A stretch of DNA of 10,518 bases from an uncultured Chitinophagaceae bacterium. GTDB lineage: Bacteria > Bacteroidota > Bacteroidia > Chitinophagales > Chitinophagaceae. Position 1 is the stretch's first letter. Every line of letters starts with the position of its first letter. The notes beneath the pieces are model-generated. The model was given only the letters and a program-made list of their open reading frames with translations. It had not been told where the DNA came from and ran no database searches. Where the stretch lies: contig CALCNY010000085.1 in the NCBI GenBank assembly GCA_937897585.1, positions 1 to 10,518 of the forward strand, written 5' to 3'. The translations under genes and the position numbers were made by a program. Shown here piece by piece: positions 1 to 5,324 of this stretch.

Positions 1-123
1 TGATACTTAAATGAGAAAAAAACAACTTTTATCAGTATTTATCCTCAAAATATTAGGCTTAATTACTTTCACAAATCGTAAATTCGCAACTCAAAAGTTT
101 TTAAACATAAATACCTATCTATC

Positions 124-1134
124 ATGAGTACAATTAAAGTTGCCATTAACGGTTTCGGACGCATCGGTCGTCTGGTTTTTCGTCAGATTTATAACATGCA
201 GGGAATTGATGTCGTTGCGATCAACGATTTGACTAGTCCGGCAACATTGGCTCATTTATTAAAATACGACAGTGCACAAGGCAGATTCAATGAAAATGTA
301 ACACATACAGAAAATGCTATTGTTGTAAACGGACATGAAGTGAAAATTTACGCACAAAAAGATCCTGCTCAAATTCCTTGGGGTGCTCATGGTGTTGATG
401 TGGTGATTGAAAGCACAGGCTTCTTTACTGATAAAGATAAAGCTGCTGCTCATATAACTGCCGGTGCAAAAAGAGTCGTGATTTCTGCTCCTGCAACAGG
501 TGATTTGAAAACAGTTGTATTTAATGTAAATCATGCAATTTTGGATGGCAGCGAAACTATCATTAGCTGTGCTAGTTGTACAACCAATTGTTTGGCGCCA
601 ATGGCAAAAGCACTTAACGATAATTTCGGAATTGAAATGGGCATCATGAGCACCATTCACGCATACACAAACGATCAAAATACTCTTGATGCTCCTCATC
701 CAAAAGGAGATTTGCGTCGCGCAAGAGCTGCTGCTGCTAACATCGTTCCTAACAGTACAGGAGCTGCAAAAGCTATCGGTTTGGTATTGCCTGAATTGAA
801 AGGAAAATTAGATGGTGGTGCTCAAAGAATTCCTGTTATCACAGGTTCTGTAACTGAATTATATTCTTATCTAGCTAAACCTGCCACTGCAGAAGAGATC
901 AACGCAGCAATGAAAGCAGCAAGTAACGAAAGTTTTGGTTATAATGAAGATGAAATCGTGAGCAGTGATGTTATCGGAATTCATTATGGTTCATTGTTTG
1001 ATGCTACTCAAACTAAAGTAATGACAGTCGGAGATAAACAAATGGTGAAAACTGTTAGCTGGTACGATAATGAAATGAGTTATGTATCACAGCTAGTAAG
1101 AACAGTGAAGCATTTTGCAGGATTGATTTCGTAA
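124..1134 (+). CDS. gapA: Glyceraldehyde-3-phosphate dehydrogenase, type I (NAD)
   Basis: This cytosolic glycolytic enzyme oxidises and phosphorylates glyceraldehyde-3-phosphate to 1,3-bisphosphoglycerate with NAD. The 336-residue chain has the usual family length. The Rossmann motif NGFGRIGR lies at residues 9-16, and the acidic residue typical of NAD-specific enzymes follows in IND (Asp35). The active-site signature SCASCTTNC gives catalytic Cys152, and His179 in STIHAYT is the base. The C-terminal WYDNEMSY motif is present. The ATG has no Shine-Dalgarno sequence; the leader is A/T-rich. A TAAATTCG at 79-86 resembles a Bacteroidota -7 box, but no TTTG partner is visible, so the promoter is unresolved. 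The next gene is pgk, the following pathway step, 132 bp downstream across a long repeat hairpin. DeoC in this window makes the same substrate. Confidence 0.97.
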   Translation: MSTIKVAINGFGRIGRLVFRQIYNMQGIDVVAINDLTSPATLAHLLKYDSAQGRFNENVTHTENAIVVNGHEVKIYAQKDPAQIPWGAHGVDVVIESTGFFTDKDKAAAHITAGAKRVVISAPATGDLKTVVFNVNHAILDGSETIISCASCTTNCLAPMAKALNDNFGIEMGIMSTIHAYTNDQNTLDAPHPKGDLRRARAAAANIVPNSTGAAKAIGLVLPELKGKLDGGAQRIPVITGSVTELYSYLAKPATAEEINAAMKAASNESFGYNEDEIVSSDVIGIHYGSLFDATQTKVMTVGDKQMVKTVSWYDNEMSYVSQLVRTVKHFAGLIS

Positions 1135-1141
1135 AATATTG

Positions 1142-1227
1142 TTTCAAAGGTTCAAAAGGTTCAATAAGTTCAATTCGGTTGTCTTATTAAACTTTTTGAA
1201 CCTTTTGAACTTTTGGAACTTCTTGAA
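1142..1227. repeat. Convergent 9-bp arrays forming a long hairpin (element 1, gapA-pgk)
   Basis: Four direct units of a 9-bp repeat (consensus TTCAAAAGG, last unit 10 bp) run from 1142 to 1178. After a 4-nt gap, five reverse-complement units occupy 1183-1227 in exact 9-bp phase. The units TTCAAAAGG (1151-1159) and CCTTTTGAA (1201-1209) pair perfectly and the flanking units pair with few mismatches. The transcript can therefore form an imperfect stem of roughly 30-40 bp between gapA and pgk. It could act as an attenuator, a processing site or an mRNA stabiliser; the sequence does not decide which. Confidence 0.85.
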
Positions 1228-1266
1228 CAAACACCTAACCACAAACAACAAACTACAAACAACGCA

Positions 1267-2466
1267 ATGAATACTCTTACAAATTATAATTTCTCAAATC
1301 AAAAAGCGCTCATCCGCGTAGATTTCAACGTTCCATTAAACGATCAATTTGAAATTACCGATGATACCCGCATGACCGCAACAATGCCAACTATTAAAAA
1401 GATTTTAGCTGATGGTGGCAGTGTGATTTTAATGAGCCATTTAGGAAGACCGAAGGATGGTCCAACTGATAAATATTCATTGAAACATTTAGTAAGTCAT
1501 TTGAAATCTTTGCTCGGTGAGGTGAAAGTTGATTTTGCCAATGATTGTATCGGTCAAGAAGCAATTGACAAATCAGCAGCGTTGCAAAATGGAGAAGTGT
1601 TGTTGTTAGAAAATTTACGTTTTTACAAAGAAGAAGAAAAAGGCGATAAAGCCTTTGCCGAAAAATTGAGTATGCTCGGAGATGTATATGTAAATGATGC
1701 ATTCGGAACCGCTCATCGTGCGCATGCTTCTACAGCTGTTATTGCTGATTATTTTGCAGCAGATAAAAAAATGTTTGGCTTATTGATGGAAGCTGAAGTA
1801 ATCAGTGCAGAGAAAGTATTGCATTCAGCAGAAAAACCTTTTACTGCAATCATTGGTGGAGCTAAAGTTTCTGATAAGATTTTAATCATTGAAAATTTAT
1901 TGAACAGAGCGACTGATATCATTATCGGTGGTGGTATGGCTTATACATTCTGGAAAGCACAAGGTAAAATCATTGGTAACTCTTTATGTGAAGATGATCG
2001 CATGCCGCTTGCATTGGAAATTCTGGCTAAAGCAAAATCTTTGGGTGTAAATATTCATTTGCCAATGGATAGTACTATTGCTGATAAATTTGCTGCTGAT
2101 GCTCAAACAACAAATTGCGAAAGCTATGGCATCCCTTCGGGTTGGATGGGCTTGGACATCGGACAAAAAGCCGTTGCCGATTTCAGAGAAGTAATTCTAA
2201 AAAGTAAGACCATTTTATGGAATGGACCAATGGGTGTTTTTGAAATGGAAAAATTCCAAAATGGAACTAAATCAATTGCATTGGCCGTTGCCGAAGCCAC
2301 AAGTAAAGGCGCATTCAGTCTGGTTGGCGGTGGTGATAGCGTTGCAGCTGTGAACATGTTCCATCTCGCTGATAAAGTAAGTTATGTATCTACAGGCGGA
2401 GGCGCCATGCTTGAATATTTCGAAGGGAAGGAATTGCCTGGGATTGCGGCGGTGAAGAAGGGTTAA
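1267..2466 (+). CDS. pgk: Phosphoglycerate kinase
   Basis: This cytosolic kinase transfers phosphate from 1,3-bisphosphoglycerate to ADP, the glycolytic step after GapA. From the ATG at 1267 the product is 399 residues, a normal family length. Substrate-binding motifs are RVDFNVPLN (17-25) and SHLGRPKD (57-64). ENLRF and DAFGTAHRAHAS follow, then the hinge and nucleotide-domain motifs GGAKVSDKI, WNGPMGVFE and GGGDSVAA near the C-terminus. An in-frame ATG at 1213 would add 18 residues, but these are encoded by the repeat array and a CAA-rich leader and are not Pgk-like, so 1267 is preferred. The leader is nearly free of G and has no Shine-Dalgarno sequence. The gene is probably co-transcribed with gapA, with the intervening hairpin able to set their ratio. 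Confidence 0.97.
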   Translation: MNTLTNYNFSNQKALIRVDFNVPLNDQFEITDDTRMTATMPTIKKILADGGSVILMSHLGRPKDGPTDKYSLKHLVSHLKSLLGEVKVDFANDCIGQEAIDKSAALQNGEVLLLENLRFYKEEEKGDKAFAEKLSMLGDVYVNDAFGTAHRAHASTAVIADYFAADKKMFGLLMEAEVISAEKVLHSAEKPFTAIIGGAKVSDKILIIENLLNRATDIIIGGGMAYTFWKAQGKIIGNSLCEDDRMPLALEILAKAKSLGVNIHLPMDSTIADKFAADAQTTNCESYGIPSGWMGLDIGQKAVADFREVILKSKTILWNGPMGVFEMEKFQNGTKSIALAVAEATSKGAFSLVGGGDSVAAVNMFHLADKVSYVSTGGGAMLEYFEGKELPGIAAVKKG

Positions 2467-2484
2467 GGGTTGGGGGTTGTTTTG

Positions 2485-2520
2485 TTCAAAAGGTTTCAGA
2501 GATTCAATTTGTTCAACCTA
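2485..2520. repeat. Direct 9-bp array (element 2, left arm, first block)
   Basis: Four units in exact 9-bp phase start 18 bp after the pgk stop. The first is a perfect TTCAAAAGG (2485-2493) and the others are degenerate (for example TTCAATTTG at 2503). The block abuts the first GC-rich palindrome with no gap, as if the palindrome had inserted into or beside the array. Confidence 0.75.
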
Positions 2521-2521
2521 G

Positions 2522-2541
2522 CCCACGGTTTTAACCGTGGG
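2522..2541. repeat. REP-like palindrome, copy 1
   Basis: This is a perfect 9-bp inverted repeat, CCCACGGTT and AACCGTGGG, around a TT centre. It is much more GC-rich than its surroundings. An A-rich run follows on the plus strand and no T-run lies in a terminator position on either strand, so it does not look like an intrinsic terminator. Similar palindromes occur scattered between genes in Bacteroidota, and REP elements of this shape are often moved by RAYT (Y1) transposases. No such transposase is in this window, so that link is inference. Confidence 0.75.
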
Positions 2542-2581
2542 AGAAAAATCAAAAAAGATAATTCCTCCAATTTCATAAAAG

Positions 2582-2601
2582 CCCACGGTTTCAACCGTGG
2601 G
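2582..2601. repeat. REP-like palindrome, copy 2
   Basis: This second copy has the same 9-bp arms as the copy 60 bp upstream, differing only in the centre (TC instead of TT). It has the same orientation, and both copies are followed by A-rich sequence. Two head-to-tail copies in one intergenic gap resemble the paired arrangement known for bacterial REP elements. Confidence 0.75.
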
Positions 2602-2617
2602 AAAAAAAGAAAAATTG

Positions 2618-2660
2618 TTCAAATGTTTTATAAGTTTCAATTTGTTTAATTGGTTTGTGG
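2618..2660. repeat. Direct 9-bp array (element 2, left arm, second block)
   Basis: About five degenerate units of 7-10 bp (for example TTTTATAAG at 2626 and TTTAATTGG at 2645) continue the same repeat after the two palindromes. The phase is looser than in the other arrays, which suggests an older or eroded block. Confidence 0.5.
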
Positions 2661-2725
2661 TGCATAATTTCATTACAGCACACGTTTTCTACCATCACCA
2701 AATCACCAAATTTTCAAATAATTCC

Positions 2726-2761
2726 AAGAGCCTATCGTATAACTATAGGCTCTTCTTTTTT
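2726..2761 (+). terminator. Rho-independent terminator
   Basis: A perfect 10-bp stem pairs AAGAGCCTAT (2726-2735) with ATAGGCTCTT (2745-2754) around a 9-nt loop. The tract CTTTTTT (2755-2761) follows directly. This is a textbook plus-strand intrinsic terminator and the clearest in the window. It lies about 260 bp past the pgk stop and 88 bp before the phosphorylase start. It therefore ends either gapA-pgk read-through or a short transcript starting near 2679. Confidence 0.88.
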
Positions 2762-2768
2762 GCCACAA

Positions 2769-2813
2769 CCTTTTGAACTCATTCAACCTCCCAAACCTTT
2801 TAAACCTATCCAA
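2769..2813. repeat. Reverse-complement 9-bp array (element 2, right arm)
   Basis: Five reverse units in exact 9-bp phase begin with a perfect CCTTTTGAA (2769-2777) and include CCTTTTAAA (2796-2804). They are complementary to the direct blocks at 2485-2520 and 2618-2660, so the two palindromes and the terminator all lie between the arms of this element. Confidence 0.75.
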
Positions 2814-2848
2814 AAAAACGCCTACTTTTATACCCTAAAATTTTTTAA

Positions 2849-3721
2849 GTGATCATCCCCGAATCAGAACTCATCCTCAACAACCGCGGTGCCATTTATC
2901 ATCTCAACCTTCGCCCTGAAGAAATTGCTGAAACTATCATTATAGTTGGTGATCAAGGCAGAGTTGAAAAAGTAAGTCAACATTTCGATAGTATCGAATA
3001 TCGCTTGCAACACAGAGAGTTTGTTACACATACAGGTTATATTGGTAAGAAAAGAATTTCAGCCATGTCAACTGGCATTGGTCCTGATAATATAGATATC
3101 GCATTGAATGAACTCGATGCACTTGCAAACGTAAATTTCGATACCAGAATCGTTCATCCCAATTTGACAAAACTAAATATCATTCGATTCGGCACTTCAG
3201 GCGCATTGCAACCTGATATACCTGTTGATTCTTTAGTTGCTTCCACTCATGGACTTGGTTTTGATAATGTGATGAATTATTATGTGCATGAAAAGTCTGC
3301 TGATGAATTGGAAATGATCAATGCGTTTATTGAACAGACAGGAATGGATACCCATATCACCATGCCCTATATTTTTAAAGGGAGTCAAAACTTAATAGAT
3401 AAATTCGGAGATGATTTTTACAAAGGCATCACTGTTACAGCTCCCGGTTTTTATGGCCCTCAAGGAAGAGAGCTTCGTTTGAAATCCAGAACAAGAACAT
3501 TTATTGATAAGTTGGCATTGTTTTCTCACAATGGTTATCGCATCACCAATTTCGAAATGGAATCTTCAGCAATTTTTGGTTTATGTAAATTACTTGGTCA
3601 TGATTGCGTGAGCATTAATGTGGTTGTAGCCAATAGAATGATTCAGCAATACTCTAAGGATAGTCATGCTGCTGTAGATGTGATGATTGAGAAGGCGTTG
3701 GGGGTGGTGGTTTCGGAATGA
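2849..3721 (+). CDS. udp: Nucleoside phosphorylase, uridine phosphorylase type
   Basis: This cytosolic salvage enzyme splits a nucleoside with phosphate into a free base and (deoxy)ribose-1-phosphate. The 290-residue chain fits the PNP_UDP_1 family. It shows the phosphate-binding motif GDQGR (34-38), HREFVTHTG (55-63), STGIGPDN (74-81), RFGTSGALQPDI (113-124, like the RIGTTGAIQ segment of E. coli Udp) and the ribose-binding NFEMESSAI (234-242). The substrate is probably uridine or deoxyuridine; the exact preference is inferred. A stop codon directly precedes the GTG at 2849 and no ATG occurs before residue 73, so GTG is the likely start. A TACTTTTA at 2823-2830, identical to the deoC -7 box, suggests a very short leader, but a matching -33 box is missing. 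The next gene is deoC, which would use the sugar after phosphopentomutase, an enzyme not encoded here. Confidence 0.88.
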   Translation: MIIPESELILNNRGAIYHLNLRPEEIAETIIIVGDQGRVEKVSQHFDSIEYRLQHREFVTHTGYIGKKRISAMSTGIGPDNIDIALNELDALANVNFDTRIVHPNLTKLNIIRFGTSGALQPDIPVDSLVASTHGLGFDNVMNYYVHEKSADELEMINAFIEQTGMDTHITMPYIFKGSQNLIDKFGDDFYKGITVTAPGFYGPQGRELRLKSRTRTFIDKLALFSHNGYRITNFEMESSAIFGLCKLLGHDCVSINVVVANRMIQQYSKDSHAAVDVMIEKALGVVVSE

Positions 3722-3723
3722 TG

Positions 3724-3807
3724 TTTAAAAGGTTTGATGAGTTCAAAAGGTTCAAAAAGTATTTTTGCAAACCTATTGAACTTATTGAACCACACGAACC
3801 TTTTGAA
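3724..3807. repeat. Convergent 9-bp arrays forming a hairpin (element 3)
   Basis: Four direct units (3724-3759) start two bases after the phosphorylase stop. A 12-nt spacer separates them from four reverse units (3772-3807) in exact 9-bp phase. The outer pair TTTAAAAGG (3724) and CCTTTTGAA (3799) differ at one base. The element ends 12 bp before the deoC -33 box, so it could insulate deoC from upstream transcription. Confidence 0.85.
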
Positions 3808-3818
3808 CGACTGTATTC

Positions 3819-3849
3819 TTTGTCACTTATCCAAAATGCATTACTTTTA
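3819..3849 (+). promoter_or_regulatory. Promoter of deoC (Bacteroidota -33/-7 type)
   Basis: TTTG (3819-3822) is followed after 19 nt by TACTTTTA (3842-3849). The Bacteroidota housekeeping consensus is TTTG, about 19 nt, then TAnnTTTG; only the last base differs. Transcription would start near 3855, leaving a leader of about 15 nt before the deoC ATG. Confidence 0.55.
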
Positions 3850-3869
3850 AAAATCATCATCCCCCAAAC

Positions 3870-4775
3870 ATGATAACAACTACACCCGATTTTACAGCTA
3901 CTCCTCGAATTGATCAAGTTGGCGTCGAAGAGCGTGCCTCAAGATTTACCAAACGAAGCATTAAAGATGAAACAAAGCTGAATGGTCTTAAGTTGGCTTT
4001 GAACATGATTGATTTAACTACACTTGAAGGAAAAGATACTGATGGAAAAGTAAAGCAGATGTGCTATAAGGCTATGCATTTGCATGATGCTTATCCTGGT
4101 TTGCCTACTGTTGCTGCAATTTGCGTCTATCCGTCAATGGTAGCTGTGGCCAAAAAAGCGTTGGGCGATTCTGGAATCAAAGTTGCTTCTGTAGCTACCG
4201 CATTTCCATCAGGCCAGTCAACAAGAGACGTGAAGCTAAGAGATACAAAATATGCCATCAATCAAGGTGCAGATGAAATTGATATGGTGATTTCCAGAGG
4301 CAAATTTCATCAGGGTGAATATAATTTTGTTTTTGATGAAATTGCCTCGATAAAAGAAGCTTGTGGTGATGCAAGGTTGAAAGTGATTTTAGAAACAGGC
4401 GAATTGGGCACTTATGATAAAGTTCGTAAAGCCAGTGACATCGCTATGTATGCCGGTGCCGATTTTATCAAAACATCTACAGGAAAAATTCAGCCGGCAG
4501 CAACAATGCCTGTTACCTTAGTAATGTTGGAAGCTATCAGAGATTTCTATTACAAAACTGGAAAAAAAATTGCCATGAAACCTGCAGGTGGAATTTCCAA
4601 AGCCAAACAGGCATTACATTATTTGGTGATGTTAAACGAAGTGCTCGGTGAAGACTGGATGAATAACGAATGGTTTCGTTTTGGAGCGAGCAGTCTGGCG
4701 AATGATATTTTGATGCAATTGATGAAACAGAAAACGGGATTGTATCAGTCGGGGGATTATTTTGCGAACGACTAA
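3870..4775 (+). CDS. deoC: Deoxyribose-phosphate aldolase
   Basis: This cytosolic class I aldolase cleaves 2-deoxyribose-5-phosphate into acetaldehyde and glyceraldehyde-3-phosphate. The chain is 301 residues, longer than the roughly 220-260 of many DeoC proteins; the extra length is mainly an N-terminal extension of about 35 residues. The Schiff-base lysine is Lys201 in DFIKTSTGK. The second active-site lysine is Lys237 in MKPAGGIS, and the proton-relay acid is Asp138 in DEIDMVI. ICVYP (84-88) is also conserved. The gene has its own promoter-like site and a separate repeat hairpin upstream. Its stop codon lies inside a perfect 14-bp inverted repeat. Aldehyde dehydrogenase genes downstream suit removal of the acetaldehyde, while GapA and Pgk, upstream in the window, take the triose phosphate. 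Confidence 0.95.
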   Translation: MITTTPDFTATPRIDQVGVEERASRFTKRSIKDETKLNGLKLALNMIDLTTLEGKDTDGKVKQMCYKAMHLHDAYPGLPTVAAICVYPSMVAVAKKALGDSGIKVASVATAFPSGQSTRDVKLRDTKYAINQGADEIDMVISRGKFHQGEYNFVFDEIASIKEACGDARLKVILETGELGTYDKVRKASDIAMYAGADFIKTSTGKIQPAATMPVTLVMLEAIRDFYYKTGKKIAMKPAGGISKAKQALHYLVMLNEVLGEDWMNNEWFRFGASSLANDILMQLMKQKTGLYQSGDYFAND

Positions 4776-4802
4776 ATAAAATTCAGAATGAATTTTATTT
4801 AG
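4772..4802 (+). terminator. Perfect AT-rich stem-loop over the deoC stop codon
   Basis: CTAAATAAAATTCA (4772-4785) and TGAATTTTATTTAG (4789-4802) are perfect 14-base complements around a 3-nt loop (GAA). The deoC stop codon TAA (4773-4775) is part of the left arm. No pure T-run follows, so termination is uncertain. It could be a weak terminator, an attenuator before the downstream genes or a 3'-end stabiliser. Its right end touches the next 9-bp array. Confidence 0.5.
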
Positions 4803-4847
4803 TTCAAAAAGTTTCAAAAGTTCAATTTGTTCAATAGGTTTGACAAA
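4803..4847. repeat. Direct 9-bp array (element 4, left arm)
   Basis: Five units in exact 9-bp phase begin with TTCAAAAAG (4803-4811) and end with a degenerate TTTGACAAA (4839-4847), eight bases before the ATG of the small S23p-type gene. The matching reverse arm lies beyond that gene at 5264-5299. Confidence 0.8.
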
Positions 4848-4854
4848 ACAACCT

Positions 4855-5250
4855 ATGTCAACAATAAAAAGATTTGAAGAAATAATATCATGGAAAGAAG
4901 CCCGAGAATTAAATCGAGTTTTGAGAAAGCTAATTAAGGAGAAAAGATTTGAAAGAAACTTTGGATTGATTTCACAAATAGAACGTTCAGCAGGTTCCAT
5001 CATGGATAATATTGCGGAAGGTTTTGAGAGAGGTGGAAATAGAGAATTTATTCAGTTTCTATACATTGCAAAAGGTTCGTGCGGAGAATTGAGGTCACAA
5101 ATGTATAGAGCAATTGATGATGGTTACATTAATGAAGAAGAATTCAATTTGGTTTCAAATTATTGTAACAAAATCAGCAACCTCATTTTTAAATTAATAG
5201 AATATCTAAAGACATCAGATTTAAAAGGCCAAAAGTTCAATAAAGTATAG
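4855..5250 (+). CDS. Four-helix-bundle protein of the S23p / 23S rRNA intervening-sequence family
   Basis: The 131-residue product matches the small S23p family (also called four helix bundle protein), first known from open reading frames in 23S rRNA intervening sequences and related to the Avd accessory proteins of diversity-generating retroelements. Family hallmarks are an N-terminal F-x5-W-K-x-A-R-E-L pattern (7-19), FGLISQIERSAGSI (36-49), the signature DNIAEGFERG (51-60) and REFIQFLYIAKGSCGELRSQ (63-82). Function is unknown; nucleic-acid binding is proposed for relatives. An in-frame TTG at 4840 would add five residues drawn from the array, so the ATG at 4855 is preferred. No rRNA or reverse transcriptase is nearby. 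The gene lies between the two arms of a 9-bp repeat element and interrupts the deoC-aldehyde dehydrogenase series, which suggests a late insertion. The last codons (KGQKFNKV) are themselves repeat-like in DNA sequence. Confidence 0.85.
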   Translation: MSTIKRFEEIISWKEARELNRVLRKLIKEKRFERNFGLISQIERSAGSIMDNIAEGFERGGNREFIQFLYIAKGSCGELRSQMYRAIDDGYINEEEFNLVSNYCNKISNLIFKLIEYLKTSDLKGQKFNKV

Positions 5251-5263
5251 CGTGCAAAAAAAA

Positions 5264-5299
5264 CATTTTGAACATCTTTAACTTATTGAACCTTTTAAA
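5264..5299. repeat. Reverse-complement 9-bp array (element 4, right arm)
   Basis: Four reverse units in exact 9-bp phase (for example CTTATTGAA at 5282-5290 and CCTTTTAAA at 5291-5299) begin 13 bases after the S23p-type gene and end 25 bases before the aldehyde dehydrogenase ATG. They are complementary to the direct units at 4803-4847. Confidence 0.8.
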
Positions 5300-5324
5300 C
5301 AACTAAATAACAACAACAATACAA

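Larger units (their letters stand above)
2467..2848. other. Gene-free region between pgk and the nucleoside phosphorylase
   Basis: I find no credible gene in these 382 bases. In order they hold a direct 9-bp array, a GC-rich palindrome, a near-identical second palindrome 60 bp later, a second direct array, a promoter-like pair overlapping that array's end, an intrinsic terminator, and a reverse-complement array. A reading frame of 65 codons (2655-2852) crosses the terminator and the reverse array. Its composition reflects the repeats and I do not consider it a gene. Confidence 0.75.

Noticed and set aside
79..86. TAAATTCG as the -7 box of the gapA promoter
   Set aside because: One mismatch is tolerable, but bases 1-123 contain no TTG for a -33 box, so I did not list it as a feature.
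1213..1266. An 18-residue N-terminal extension of Pgk from an in-frame ATG
   Set aside because: These codons come from the repeat array and the CAA-rich leader; Pgk homology starts right after the ATG at 1267.
2655..2852. A 65-codon plus-strand reading frame whose stop overlaps the phosphorylase GTG start
   Set aside because: It crosses a strong intrinsic terminator and the reverse 9-bp array, has repeat-driven composition and shows no family resemblance.
4840..4854. A TTG start giving five more residues for the S23p-type protein
   Set aside because: The codons lie in and just after the last array unit, and the ATG at 4855 fits the family start.
4855..5250. A 23S rRNA intervening sequence, suggested by the S23p-type gene
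   Set aside because: The flanks are deoC and an aldehyde dehydrogenase; no rRNA sequence is present.
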